Made by a program: the position numbers and the translations under genes | Part shown: positions 6,074 to 11,265 of the stretch, piece by piece | Layout of the letters: every line of letters starts with the position of its first letter | Position numbering within the stretch: position 1 is the stretch's first letter | Assembly: GCA_964623885.1 (NCBI GenBank) | Contig: CAZUVM010000032.1 | Location: 1-11,265, forward strand | Source: CAZUVM01 sp964623885 | Lineage (GTDB): Bacteria; Verrucomicrobiota; Verrucomicrobiia; Limisphaerales; UBA8199 | Length of the DNA: 11,265 nucleotides | Direction of reading: 5' to 3' | Notes under the pieces: generated by a model | Databases searched by the model: none | Seen by the model: the letters and a program-made list of their open reading frames with translations, nothing else | What the model was told of the DNA's origin: nothing

Positions 6074-8220
6074 GCGGGTACAGCCAGATCAGGAGCCGGC
6101 GCTAATGCCGGTTGAGGAGTTGTTGCAGGGTCTGGGGAGGCGGACGGCGGAATTGCCTGAGCGTTTGGCGGATTGGCGGTTTTAGTTTCCTGGAGGTTGG
6201 CAGGGATAAAGAAAGTGAAGGTGCTGCCTTTGCCTTCGGCGCCTTCGCTTTGGACGGAAATAGCGCCGCCGTGCATCTCGACGAGGCGTTTGGTGAGGGA
6301 CAGTCCCAGGCCGGTACCCTGTTGCTGGCGGCCGTAGGAGGAGTCGACCTGTTCGAACTCTGCAAAGATGCGTTCCTGGTCGCGAGGGTGGATCCCGATG
6401 CCGGTATCAGAGACGGCAACAACGAGGCGGTCGGAGTTGGCGGCGGTTGCGGCCGGGTCGAGGCGTGCCGCAATGCGGACCTCGCCGCCATCCGGGGTGA
6501 ACTTGATGGCGTTGCTCAGGAGATTATAGAGAATCTGTTTGAATTTCGCTTCGTCGGCGACCCAGGTGGGGAGGTTGGCGGAAACGTCAGCGACCACATT
6601 GATGCCTTTTTTGCTCGCGAGCGCTTTGACGATGGCCAGGACATTGTAGATGCCGTGAGCGGGGCTGAATCGAGTACAGACCAGTTGCATCCGGCCGGCC
6701 TCCACTTTCGAGAGGTCGAGGATGTCGTTAATGAGTTGGAGGAGTTGGCGTCCACTGTTCGAGATGTGATTGGCGTATTTGGTTTGGCGGGCGTTAAGCT
6801 CGCCAAAGGTTTGGTCGGCGAGAATTTCAGAGAAGCCGATGATCGCATTAAGCGGGGTACGCAATTCATGGCTCATATTGGCCAGGAACTGACTCTTGGC
6901 GCGATTGGCGGCCTCGGCGGCATCTTTGGCTTCCTGCAAGGCGGCTTCGGACCGTTTGCGATGGGTGATGTCCTGGATGACGGCCTGGAATTCGATGGTT
7001 TCGCCTTTGCCGCTGAAGAGGCGGCGAACGGTGAACTGCTGCCACATGATTTGGCCATCCGGGCCAACGAGCCGGTGATCGAAAGAGATGACGGGCTTAT
7101 CGGTCGGCAGGGCACGGAAGAAACTGAGGGGAACATCAGTATCCTCGGCACAGAGGTCGTGCAGGACATTGGAGCCGATGAGTTGCTCGCGGGTGCGTCC
7201 GCGGAACTGGCAGTAAGCGGTATTGACGAAAGTGAGGATGCCCTCGCCATCAAAGCGGCAGATGAGATCGGTTTGGTCCTCGACAACGGCCCGAAGGCGT
7301 TTCTCGCTGGAGGCGACAGCCTTCTCGGCGACGCGGCGTTCGGCGGCGCCGGCGGCGAGCAGCAGGTTGGTGATGGCGAGCATGCCGATGTAGCTGCCCA
7401 TCAGCATGAGGCTTTCGGTTTCGTTGGTGGCGACAAAGGGACCGCGTCGTTTGAGCAGCGAGTAAAGGGCGAGGGCGGTCACGAGCAAGGTGCCGGAGGT
7501 GGCGCCGCGCTGGCCGAATCGGAGCGCGCCCCAAACCAGGAACGGGAAGGGGAGGTAAGCCAGCGGATAATTCTGGATGCCGTAAACGAACCAGGAGTTA
7601 AAGGAGGTCAACGTGCCGAACAACAGGCCGACGCCGCAAATGGCCGCTTCGATAAAGAGCCGCGGTGTCCATTGGACGGTGGTACGGCTGGCCCAGGCGA
7701 CGATGAACGGGGCGATCACCAAGCCGGCGAGGGCATTAGGCACCCACCATTCCAGGACGGTGGGGAAGAGCGAATCCCAGGATTCCTGGCCGGCATAGAC
7801 GAGGCTGACGACGTTGAAAGTGGCGTTGACGGTGGTGCCGAGGAAGCAAGCCAGGCCGATGTAGCCGGTCACGTCGCGGGTGCGCTCCATGGCCGGGTCG
7901 AATTGCACGAAGCGGTTCAGCAGGAAAGCGCAAACGACTGAGCCGACGGTATTGCCGATGGCCGTGCCGAGGGTGAAGAAGCCGAACGGCACGCCGTCGA
8001 TCAGGGAAAAAAGGACCGCGCCAAGGGCCACCCCGGGCCAGAAGCGATAGCCGAATAGGAGGATGGCGGCCAGGGCGATGCCGGAAGGAGGCCACACCAG
8101 GGCAATGCTGCCGGAGAGGAACGAGGCTTGTTTGCCCAGCAATCCACCCATGAAGTAAACGGCGGTGAGCATCACCACGCGGGTGAACGTGGTCAGTTGC
8201 GTGTTCTTTTTATCACTCAC
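6070..8220 (-). CDS. Membrane sensor histidine kinase: MASE1-PAS-HisKA-HATPase
   Basis: A 716-residue inner-membrane sensor kinase. Residues 14-292 contain about eight hydrophobic segments with the MASE1 hallmarks (LVWPPSGIALAAILLFGYRFWPGV near 41-64; WWVPNALAGLVIAPF near 158-172). MASE1 is an integral membrane sensor domain of unknown ligand. A PAS domain follows at about 307-420 (LICRFDGEGILTFVN; IQDITHRKRSE). HisKA at about 441-510 has phospho-acceptor H451 in SHELRTPLNAIIGF. The ATPase domain carries the N box (LLSNAIKF, N570), G1 box SDTGIGI (604-610) and G2 box GTGLGL (635-640). Residues 680-716 are a Pro/Ala-rich tail. No receiver is fused; the separate receiver gene overlaps its stop codon. 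Translation starts at GTG 8220 (MSDKKNT), with no Shine-Dalgarno sequence and a structured element ending nine bases upstream. Confidence 0.94.
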   Translation of the reverse strand: MSDKKNTQLTTFTRVVMLTAVYFMGGLLGKQASFLSGSIALVWPPSGIALAAILLFGYRFWPGVALGAVLFSLIDGVPFGFFTLGTAIGNTVGSVVCAFLLNRFVQFDPAMERTRDVTGYIGLACFLGTTVNATFNVVSLVYAGQESWDSLFPTVLEWWVPNALAGLVIAPFIVAWASRTTVQWTPRLFIEAAICGVGLLFGTLTSFNSWFVYGIQNYPLAYLPFPFLVWGALRFGQRGATSGTLLVTALALYSLLKRRGPFVATNETESLMLMGSYIGMLAITNLLLAAGAAERRVAEKAVASSEKRLRAVVEDQTDLICRFDGEGILTFVNTAYCQFRGRTREQLIGSNVLHDLCAEDTDVPLSFFRALPTDKPVISFDHRLVGPDGQIMWQQFTVRRLFSGKGETIEFQAVIQDITHRKRSEAALQEAKDAAEAANRAKSQFLANMSHELRTPLNAIIGFSEILADQTFGELNARQTKYANHISNSGRQLLQLINDILDLSKVEAGRMQLVCTRFSPAHGIYNVLAIVKALASKKGINVVADVSANLPTWVADEAKFKQILYNLLSNAIKFTPDGGEVRIAARLDPAATAANSDRLVVAVSDTGIGIHPRDQERIFAEFEQVDSSYGRQQQGTGLGLSLTKRLVEMHGGAISVQSEGAEGKGSTFTFFIPANLQETKTANPPNAQAIPPSASPDPATTPQPALAPAPDLAVPA

Positions 8221-8229
8221 GTTTTATTA

Positions 8230-8306
8230 GGCACAGCAATCACGCGGAGCAGTCCGCGCAGGGCCGAAGAGCGGCCTTGCAGAAGTGGAACTGCAAGCTC
8301 TGTGCC
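8230..8306 (-). ncRNA. Cloverleaf-like structured element in the kinase leader
   Basis: Read on the minus strand, 77 bases form a closed multibranch structure. The outer stem pairs GGCACAG (8306-8300) with CTGTGCC (8236-8230), 7 bp. Inside are three hairpins. The first is TTGCAG/CTGCAA (8296-8291 with 8282-8277, 8-base loop). The second, directly adjoining, is GGCCG/CGGCC (8276-8272 with 8266-8262, 5-base loop). The third is CGCGGA/TCCGCG (8258-8253 with 8248-8243, loop CTGC). All stems are perfect Watson-Crick. It is not a tRNA: there is no T-loop motif, no anticodon arm geometry and no D-loop. The element ends nine bases before the kinase GTG start, so it would be in the 5' UTR. It could be a cis-regulatory RNA, a separate small RNA, or a dispersed repeat or mobile DNA element. 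The sequence alone cannot decide. Confidence 0.6.
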
Positions 8307-8329
8307 ATGTGGTAAAGGGAATCTGTATT

Positions 8330-8343
8330 AATCTGCGCAGATT
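8330..8343. promoter_or_regulatory. 14-bp perfect palindrome upstream of the kinase element
   Basis: AATCTGCGCAGATT reads identically on both strands. It lies 24 bases upstream (in kinase direction) of the cloverleaf-like element, in the gap between the connector gene and the kinase. It could be an operator for a dimeric regulator. An imperfect extra ATCTG at 8321 suggests it may instead belong to a repeat. No regulator gene lies beside it. Confidence 0.3.
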
Positions 8344-8437
8344 GCGCCGGCAGGTTCAGTGTCGCGAAATGGGACAGGACGGGCAGATGCTGGTGCTGTA
8401 TAACGGATGGTTGATGCGGGATGCGCTAGGCGCGGGT

Positions 8438-9040
8438 TCAAATGGACCAGCGGCGGTAGCGGGCGAGGACGGCCTGGACTGATTCTAAAAGGTCCTGGGT
8501 GGCGAACTGGCGGTAGGCGTCGCCGCTGGGCCAGTGGGTTTTGAGGCCGAGGCGATCCTTGTTCTGGAACCAAAACGCGACCTGCTCGACGGCGGCCTGC
8601 TCGAGGTCTGGTGGAAGCGGGGTCTGGCCGGGCTGGGCCGTGGTGCCCGGGAGGACGTAACCGGCGGTGTAGGTGAGGCGGGCGGTTGGATACTGGGTAC
8701 TTGATACTGGGTGCTGGATGGCGCCGGGTGGAAGCGAGATCACCGAGCCGTAACGGGTCATGTACGCCGGCATGGGCTGGATCTCCTGCCAGCCATCGGA
8801 CTCGGAGGTCTTCGTTTCGAATTTTGAGACGGACTCGATTGGGTAGCAGGGCGGGGAAAGGTGCGTGTCGCCGGGATCGAACTCGAACGTGGCGTCAACC
8901 GTGCGGGCCAGGGTGCGATTGGTTTCCTTGTCGAAGCGGGTGGAGACGGATTTGATGGCGTTGGTCAGCAGGGCGTCGGATGTGGTGTCGGAGTCAGGGA
9001 TGGCTAGGCGGGTTTTGATGGTGGTGAGTTGGGTGAGCAT
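8438..9040 (-). CDS. Phage head-tail connector protein, gp6-like
   Basis: A 200-residue protein with the build of HK97-type gp6 head-tail connectors. These form a ring beneath the portal that joins the head to the tail. The N-terminal helical part (MLTQLTTIKTRLAIPDSDTT, then DALLTNAIKSVSTRFDKETNR) matches the start of such proteins. The C-terminal ARLTYTAGYVLPG and DLEQAAVEQVAFWFQNKDRLGL also fit the family, whose members place a GGYV-type strand before a helix rich in Gln, Ala and Trp. The frame is intact, but residues 108-119 are encoded by a 7-bp-period repeat. The start ATG has no ribosome binding site and abuts an 8-bp-period repeat, so native expression signals seem lost. On this strand a capsid remnant lies upstream, as expected from phage gene order. 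No tail genes follow. This is probably a prophage relic; the assignment rests on recognised pattern only. Confidence 0.72.
   Translation of the reverse strand: MLTQLTTIKTRLAIPDSDTTSDALLTNAIKSVSTRFDKETNRTLARTVDATFEFDPGDTHLSPPCYPIESVSKFETKTSESDGWQEIQPMPAYMTRYGSVISLPPGAIQHPVSSTQYPTARLTYTAGYVLPGTTAQPGQTPLPPDLEQAAVEQVAFWFQNKDRLGLKTHWPSGDAYRQFATQDLLESVQAVLARYRRWSI
8685..8719. repeat. Five-unit 7-bp tandem repeat inside the connector gene
   Basis: Five heptads in exact phase on the plus strand: GTTGGAT (8685), ACTGGGT (8692), ACTTGAT (8699), ACTGGGT (8706) and GCTGGAT (8713), with consensus ACTGGRT. They lie within the coding frame and encode part of residues 108-119, just before the conserved LTYTAGYVLPG segment. 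An intergenic-type repeat inside a reading frame suggests insertion or expansion after the gene lost, or relaxed, its function. The total length of 35 bases is not a multiple of three, so any insertion must have been compensated. Confidence 0.7.
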
Positions 9041-9064
9041 GGATTGGTGGATTGATGGATTAAT
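9041..9064. repeat. 8-bp tandem repeat (GGATTNNT), three units
   Basis: GGATTGGT (9041), GGATTGAT (9049) and GGATTAAT (9057) are three octads in exact phase. They lie immediately upstream of the connector gene start, with no base between the repeat and the ATG. The same unit occurs four times at 11083-11114, beside the broken end of the capsid fragment. Confidence 0.7.
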
Positions 9065-9087
9065 GGGCCGCCGGTCGGGCGCAGCGA

Positions 9088-9429
9088 ATGGCAGGAAAAT
9101 TGGGGACAGAAAATTTTAACGTTCCGGAGCAACGAGCCCCGCGCCAGTCGCATGATACGCAAATAGAGCAGACTCGCGGGGTCCCCTGGCTTCGGTGGTT
9201 AGCCGCCCTTTTGTTGGACGATTTGTTGAAGTTCATTCAGTATCCGATCCCATTCGTGCGAAGCGAGGTGCAAGATGATCCTATCGACCTTCGGCGCCGA
9301 ATTGCTTGTTCGCGGTGCGGCAAGGATCTCGTTCCGCAGTTTTATCAGCAGCACTCTGCCCGCTGCTCGGGTGGAAAGGGCCCCCTAGGAACCGACAAAG
9401 CCGATCTTATTCGCCTGTTGGGTATTTGA
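9088..9429 (+). CDS. Doubtful small protein with a C2HC zinc-finger pattern
   Basis: A 113-residue forward frame ending in TGA at 9427-9429. Its C-terminal part contains CSRCGKDLVPQFYQQHSARC, that is C-x2-C-x11-H-x3-C. This is the spacing of Rad18-type C2HC (UBZ4) zinc fingers and is unlikely to arise often by chance. The first 30 residues run through AT-rich repeat-like sequence (9088-9120), so the true start is probably later, perhaps at a TTG near 9210. It overlaps the opposite-strand zinc/membrane protein gene by 23 bases at the 3' end. A rival reading exists on the minus strand (about 9195-9360, ending KVDRIILHLASHEWDRILNEL), with similar codon bias. It is therefore unclear which strand, if either, is coding. 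Confidence 0.3.
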   Translation: MAGKLGTENFNVPEQRAPRQSHDTQIEQTRGVPWLRWLAALLLDDLLKFIQYPIPFVRSEVQDDPIDLRRRIACSRCGKDLVPQFYQQHSARCSGGKGPLGTDKADLIRLLGI

Positions 9430-10213
9430 TTTTCGTGCCCGAACCAGGAAGTATATTAACATAGCTCAGTGATTTTGGATCAACGAGCCATATTAAATAT
9501 TCCTGTCTCTTTCCCCGGTCCGCATAGATCACAATGCTAATCGGCATTACTACGGCCTCGTAATTTGTTTTGATGATGAATGGTGTAACAGGTGCTACCC
9601 TGCCGTAGGACGGAACACTTGGTTCTGGAGGCAGGAACCAGTGCCCTTGGTCTCTCCGCTCCTCATGAAGCTGGCCATTGACGTTAATATTTACGTTCCG
9701 CCAACCGCCTCTACCGCCCCAGTTCCAACCATTTGCAATGACGTTAGTCTCGTCTAATGGGCTGAATACATGAATTGCCACATGTTCCGCCGTCAGGATG
9801 CCGATGTTTTGAACCTCTAAGTGCAACGAAGGTGCTAAATTTGTGATTCTGAGTATGTCGTTTTCGTCAAGAAATGTGCCATTGACCATCAGTTTTAGTT
9901 TGGGTTTGAACGATTCTAATTCGTCCTTTTCTTTCCGCAATATTTCCGTTTGCTGATCCTGTGCTTCTTTTGTTGCCCCTGTCCGTCCATAATAAATTGT
10001 CACCCCGACACCAGCCAACGCCAGCACAAGAACCAGCAATTGAAACCAAGTATTTTCAAACCAACGGGCATTGCTCGTTCTGCTGAAAATGTGACGCCCA
10101 CAATACTTGGAACCGGCCTTGGCGTAGTTTTTGCATGGGGTGCCCTTGAGCGTTTTGGCCGCGCATAAAGGTCTCGCCTGAATACTGGTTGGAACCTGTT
10201 CCCCGGTTTCCAT
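9407..10213 (-). CDS. Zinc-binding, single-pass membrane protein of unknown function
   Basis: A 268-residue protein starting at ATG 10213. A TTG start at 10282 would add 23 residues that do not resemble the rest. Near the N-terminus is a compact zinc-site motif, C17-x9-C27-x10-C38-x2-H41, in the context LCAAKTLKGTPCKN and KYCGRH. It resembles the short CxxxTxxGxxC...CxxH zinc motif seen in many small bacterial and phage proteins (DUF5763-like). A transmembrane helix follows at about 58-76 (LLVLVLALAGVGVTIYYG), then a charged coiled-coil segment (about 80-101), then a ~165-residue beta-rich domain (about 105-268) that I do not recognise. Third codon positions are AT-rich: of the last 44 codons only 18 end in G or C, unlike the flanking phage genes. 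It looks like later-acquired cargo between two phage structural genes. Function is unknown; defence or toxin roles are possible but unsupported. Confidence 0.7.
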   Translation of the reverse strand: METGEQVPTSIQARPLCAAKTLKGTPCKNYAKAGSKYCGRHIFSRTSNARWFENTWFQLLVLVLALAGVGVTIYYGRTGATKEAQDQQTEILRKEKDELESFKPKLKLMVNGTFLDENDILRITNLAPSLHLEVQNIGILTAEHVAIHVFSPLDETNVIANGWNWGGRGGWRNVNINVNGQLHEERRDQGHWFLPPEPSVPSYGRVAPVTPFIIKTNYEAVVMPISIVIYADRGKRQEYLIWLVDPKSLSYVNILPGSGTKIKYPTGE

Positions 10214-10533
10214 AAACCTGAATCGAGTTTCCCCGACTTTGGCCCCGTCCAACCGTATGATGCAATTACAATTGGGGGCCAAATTTTGTTAGGAAGCGGT
10301 GAGCGGGTTGGGGCTGGTAGTACCTTTCGTAAGGCTGACGCGGTCAAACTCCTTATTTACCTTCGTCGTGTTTTTCGAATGTCGGGAAGGACGATGGCTG
10401 TGCCCATGATGACGACGTGTTGATAAGCGAATTTATGTTGGTGACTACGCAATCATCGCCCTTGAATTTCACTTCAGTTAATTGTTCGCGTCAATGGTGC
10501 TTTTGCGGGTGAGGTTGCGATAGTGGTGGCGGG
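10214..10533. other. AT-richer gap without a secure gene
   Basis: This stretch separates the membrane protein gene from the small zinc protein gene. It shares the lower GC of the membrane protein gene and probably belongs to the same insert. It contains one short minus-strand frame (10353-10472) and, at its left end, the possible N-terminal extension of the membrane protein up to a TTG at 10282. No hairpin terminator or tRNA is visible. Confidence 0.5.
10353..10472 (-). CDS. Very short ORF of uncertain status
   Basis: A 39-residue frame begins at GTG 10472 (VKFKGDDCVVTNINSL) and ends KHDEGK at TAA 10355-10353. The frame is open from a TGA 18 bases further upstream. The composition looks protein-like rather than random, but there is no ribosome binding site and no recognised family. 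It could be a remnant of a larger gene broken by the insertion, or chance. Confidence 0.15.
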   Translation of the reverse strand: MKFKGDDCVVTNINSLINTSSSWAQPSSFPTFEKHDEGK

Positions 10534-10731
10534 CTACCAGGCATCGCCTTGCTGAAAGATGAGCATGGCCATGTTGCAGTGGTTGGGGATGTAGTCATAT
10601 GTGGCGGGCTTCCACTTGTGGAAGCTGGCGATTTTGTGGCCGCGGTAGGCGCAGCGCGGCGAGCAGAAGCGCTCCCGCCGCGAGTCTGCTTGGAACTGGC
10701 CTCCGCAGTGCTGGCATTTGAGTGTGTGCAT
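10534..10731 (-). CDS. Small zinc-finger-like protein, phage-associated
   Basis: A 65-residue protein starting MHTLKCQHCG. The four cysteines C6, C9, C23 and C27 (C-x2-C-x13-C-x3-C, in CQHCGGQFQ and RFCSPRCAYRGHK) suggest a small zinc-binding domain. The second half (YDYIPNHCNMAMLIFQQGDAW) has no known domain. The long frame reaching back to 10944 in the same phase is rejected, because its upstream part is Arg/Pro-rich shadow of the capsid fragment. The gene lies 62 bases downstream of the capsid stop and is read in the same direction, as expected of a small gene in a structural operon. Role unknown; the absence of a ribosome binding site leaves its start uncertain. Confidence 0.5.
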   Translation of the reverse strand: MHTLKCQHCGGQFQADSRRERFCSPRCAYRGHKIASFHKWKPATYDYIPNHCNMAMLIFQQGDAW

Positions 10732-10743
10732 GGTGCGTGGGCC

Positions 10744-10784
10744 GGGGGCGGGACGCCCACGGCGGTTGCGGGCCGGACGCCCGC
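10744..10784. repeat. Pair of GC-rich REP-like hairpins
   Basis: Two related palindromic units lie between the capsid fragment and the small zinc gene. The first pairs GGGCG (10746-10750) with CGCCC (10754-10758) around GGA. The second pairs GCGGGC (10768-10773) with GCCCGC (10779-10784) around CGGAC. Both share a GG(G/C)CGGACGCCC-like core, so they look like two copies of one unit. Such doublets fit repetitive extragenic palindromes. Confidence 0.5.
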
Positions 10785-10793
10785 GCCACTGCG

Positions 10794-11063
10794 CTAGGCG
10801 GCGGCGGTGAGGAGTGCTGCCGTCGCGTCCACTGCACAATAATCGAAATCGATTTCTTCGATGCAGCGGACGGCGAGTTGGTCGTTGGCGAAGAAGACAT
10901 GGTCGGACGTGTCGATGCGGGGGGAACCGTGCTCGCCAAACCACCAGTAGTTCAGCGCGCCGAAAACCGCGATGGCTTTGTCCTGGGCGGCGGCGGTGCC
11001 GTAGGGCTGCATCACGTCGGTCCAGACGATGGGATAGCCGTCCAGGATGCGGGAGTTTCGGAT
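10794..11063 (-). pseudogene. C-terminal fragment of an HK97-type major capsid protein
   Basis: The frame reads ILDGYPIVWTDVMQPYGTAA, AIAVFGALNYWWFGEHGSPRIDTSDHVFF, ANDQLAVRCIEEIDFDYCAVDATAALLTAAA in sequence and stops at TAG 10796-10794. This is the order seen at the end of HK97-fold major capsid proteins: an LLGyPVvwtd-type strand with mp-like turn, FGxxxxY, an R-x-x-x-S segment, the ...xDxxAvRxxxRxDg strand and a final ...DPxAxxxLxxAA. Only about 90 of the usual 300 or more residues are present. Upstream of about 11063 the same frame runs into the 8-bp repeat and then a hairpin repeat, with no plausible start codon (the only long-frame start is a TTG at 11171). The gene is therefore 5'-truncated and cannot make a capsid. 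Confidence 0.7.
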
Positions 11064-11082
11064 GTTTGCATTGTGTTTTTTT

Positions 11083-11114
11083 GGATTACTGGATTTGTGG
11101 ATTACTGGATTAAT
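11083..11114. repeat. 8-bp tandem repeat (GGATTNNT), four units
   Basis: GGATTACT (11083), GGATTTGT (11091), GGATTACT (11099) and GGATTAAT (11107) follow each other in exact phase. The array begins about 20 bases beyond the last recognisable capsid codon. It shares its unit, including the final GGATTAAT, with the array at 9041-9064. Confidence 0.75.
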
Positions 11115-11171
11115 GGAACGGAGGACGGTGGTTACGCGTGGGAATGGCCCGATTGAACCTCCGCCGCTCAA

Positions 11172-11265
11172 ACCCTTTCAGGGTAAACGCCACTACCCAC
11201 GTCCGACCCAGGGTAGCTCCTTCGTCGCAACCCTGGGCTGAGCGCTGTCATCCTTTCAGGATGGC
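11172..11265. repeat. Three-hairpin intergenic element, cut by the window end
   Basis: Three perfect hairpins stand in a row. ACCCT/AGGGT (11172-11176 with 11180-11184) closes a TTC loop. CCCAGGGT/ACCCTGGG (11207-11214 with 11230-11237) closes a 15-base loop. CATCCT/AGGATG (11249-11254 with 11258-11263) closes a TTC loop and can extend by one G-U and one G-C pair to the last base of the window. The first and third share the CCTTTCAGG core. The arrangement looks like a defined, probably multicopy structural repeat rather than a gene; it may continue past the edge. Confidence 0.55.

Noticed and set aside
6112..7941. 609-residue plus-strand open frame opposite the kinase
   Set aside because: It is the antisense shadow of a clear histidine kinase with all motifs. 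Its Gly/Ala/Glu-rich translation has no domain, and the length follows from GC-rich third positions on the coding strand.
8230..8306. tRNA gene
   Set aside because: The 7-bp outer stem and three hairpins resemble a cloverleaf, but the T-loop sequence, 5-bp/7-base T and anticodon arm geometry, and D-loop are all absent. A tRNA is not supported.
8252..8410. Minus-strand open frame running through the cloverleaf element (IQHQHLPVLSHF...)
   Set aside because: It lacks a start codon at its beginning, has no recognised similarity, and the stretch is better explained by the paired stems of the structured element.
10732..10944. N-terminal extension of the small zinc protein up to 10944
   Set aside because: The extension is Arg/Pro-rich, crosses the REP-like hairpins and overlaps the recognisable capsid reading frame, so ATG 10731 is preferred.
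11083..11114. CRISPR array
   Set aside because: The units are 8 bp and directly adjacent, with no spacers and no cas gene nearby.
11064..11171. Start of the capsid frame at TTG 11171
   Set aside because: This part translates the tandem octads and lies in repeat sequence; nothing in it resembles a capsid, so it is read as fused non-coding DNA.

Overview
The window looks like a chromosomal segment of a GC-rich Verrucomicrobiota bacterium, most likely a Pedosphaera/Limisphaerales-type lineage. The evidence is a DUF1559-like prepilin with an H-X9-DG C-terminus, large secreted fibronectin-type proteins ending in an RFYR-type module, weak or absent Shine-Dalgarno sequences at most genes, and many short-period degenerate tandem repeats between genes. 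The taxon is an inference from these traits; no marker gene is present.

Left part (1-4306): the 3' end of an unrecognised + strand gene converges on a - strand prepilin-like gene (116-820). Two + strand genes for secreted proteins follow. One (1041-2087) has a fibronectin III domain plus three copies of a ~70-residue module. The other (2264-4306) has FN3 domains around a gingipain/C25-like domain whose catalytic positions seem to be lost.

Middle part (4339-8306): a - strand signalling cluster, read right to left. It encodes a MASE1-PAS histidine kinase (8220-6070), a single-domain response regulator (6073-5672, ATGA overlap with the kinase) and, after a 160-bp gap holding a 7-bp-period repeat, a receiver-adenylate cyclase fusion (5511-4339). 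Together these suggest a membrane sensor passing phosphate to one or two receivers, one of which could control cAMP synthesis. Directly in front of the kinase start lies a 77-nt element that folds on paper into a closed four-way junction (cloverleaf-like): a 7-bp outer stem and three inner hairpins. This is the most striking unexplained structure in the window.

Right part (8438-11265): a decayed prophage-type structural block on the - strand. The 5'-truncated tail of an HK97-like major capsid gene is followed by a 65-residue zinc-binding protein and, further on, a gp6-like head-tail connector gene. An AT-richer insert separates the last two and carries a membrane-anchored zinc-binding protein of unknown function plus weaker small ORFs. 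Both phage gene ends are bordered by the same 8-bp-period repeat (GGATTNNT), and a 7-bp-period repeat sits inside the connector reading frame. The window ends in an intergenic element with three hairpins.

All assignments come from reading the sequence and from family knowledge. No database search or folding program was run.
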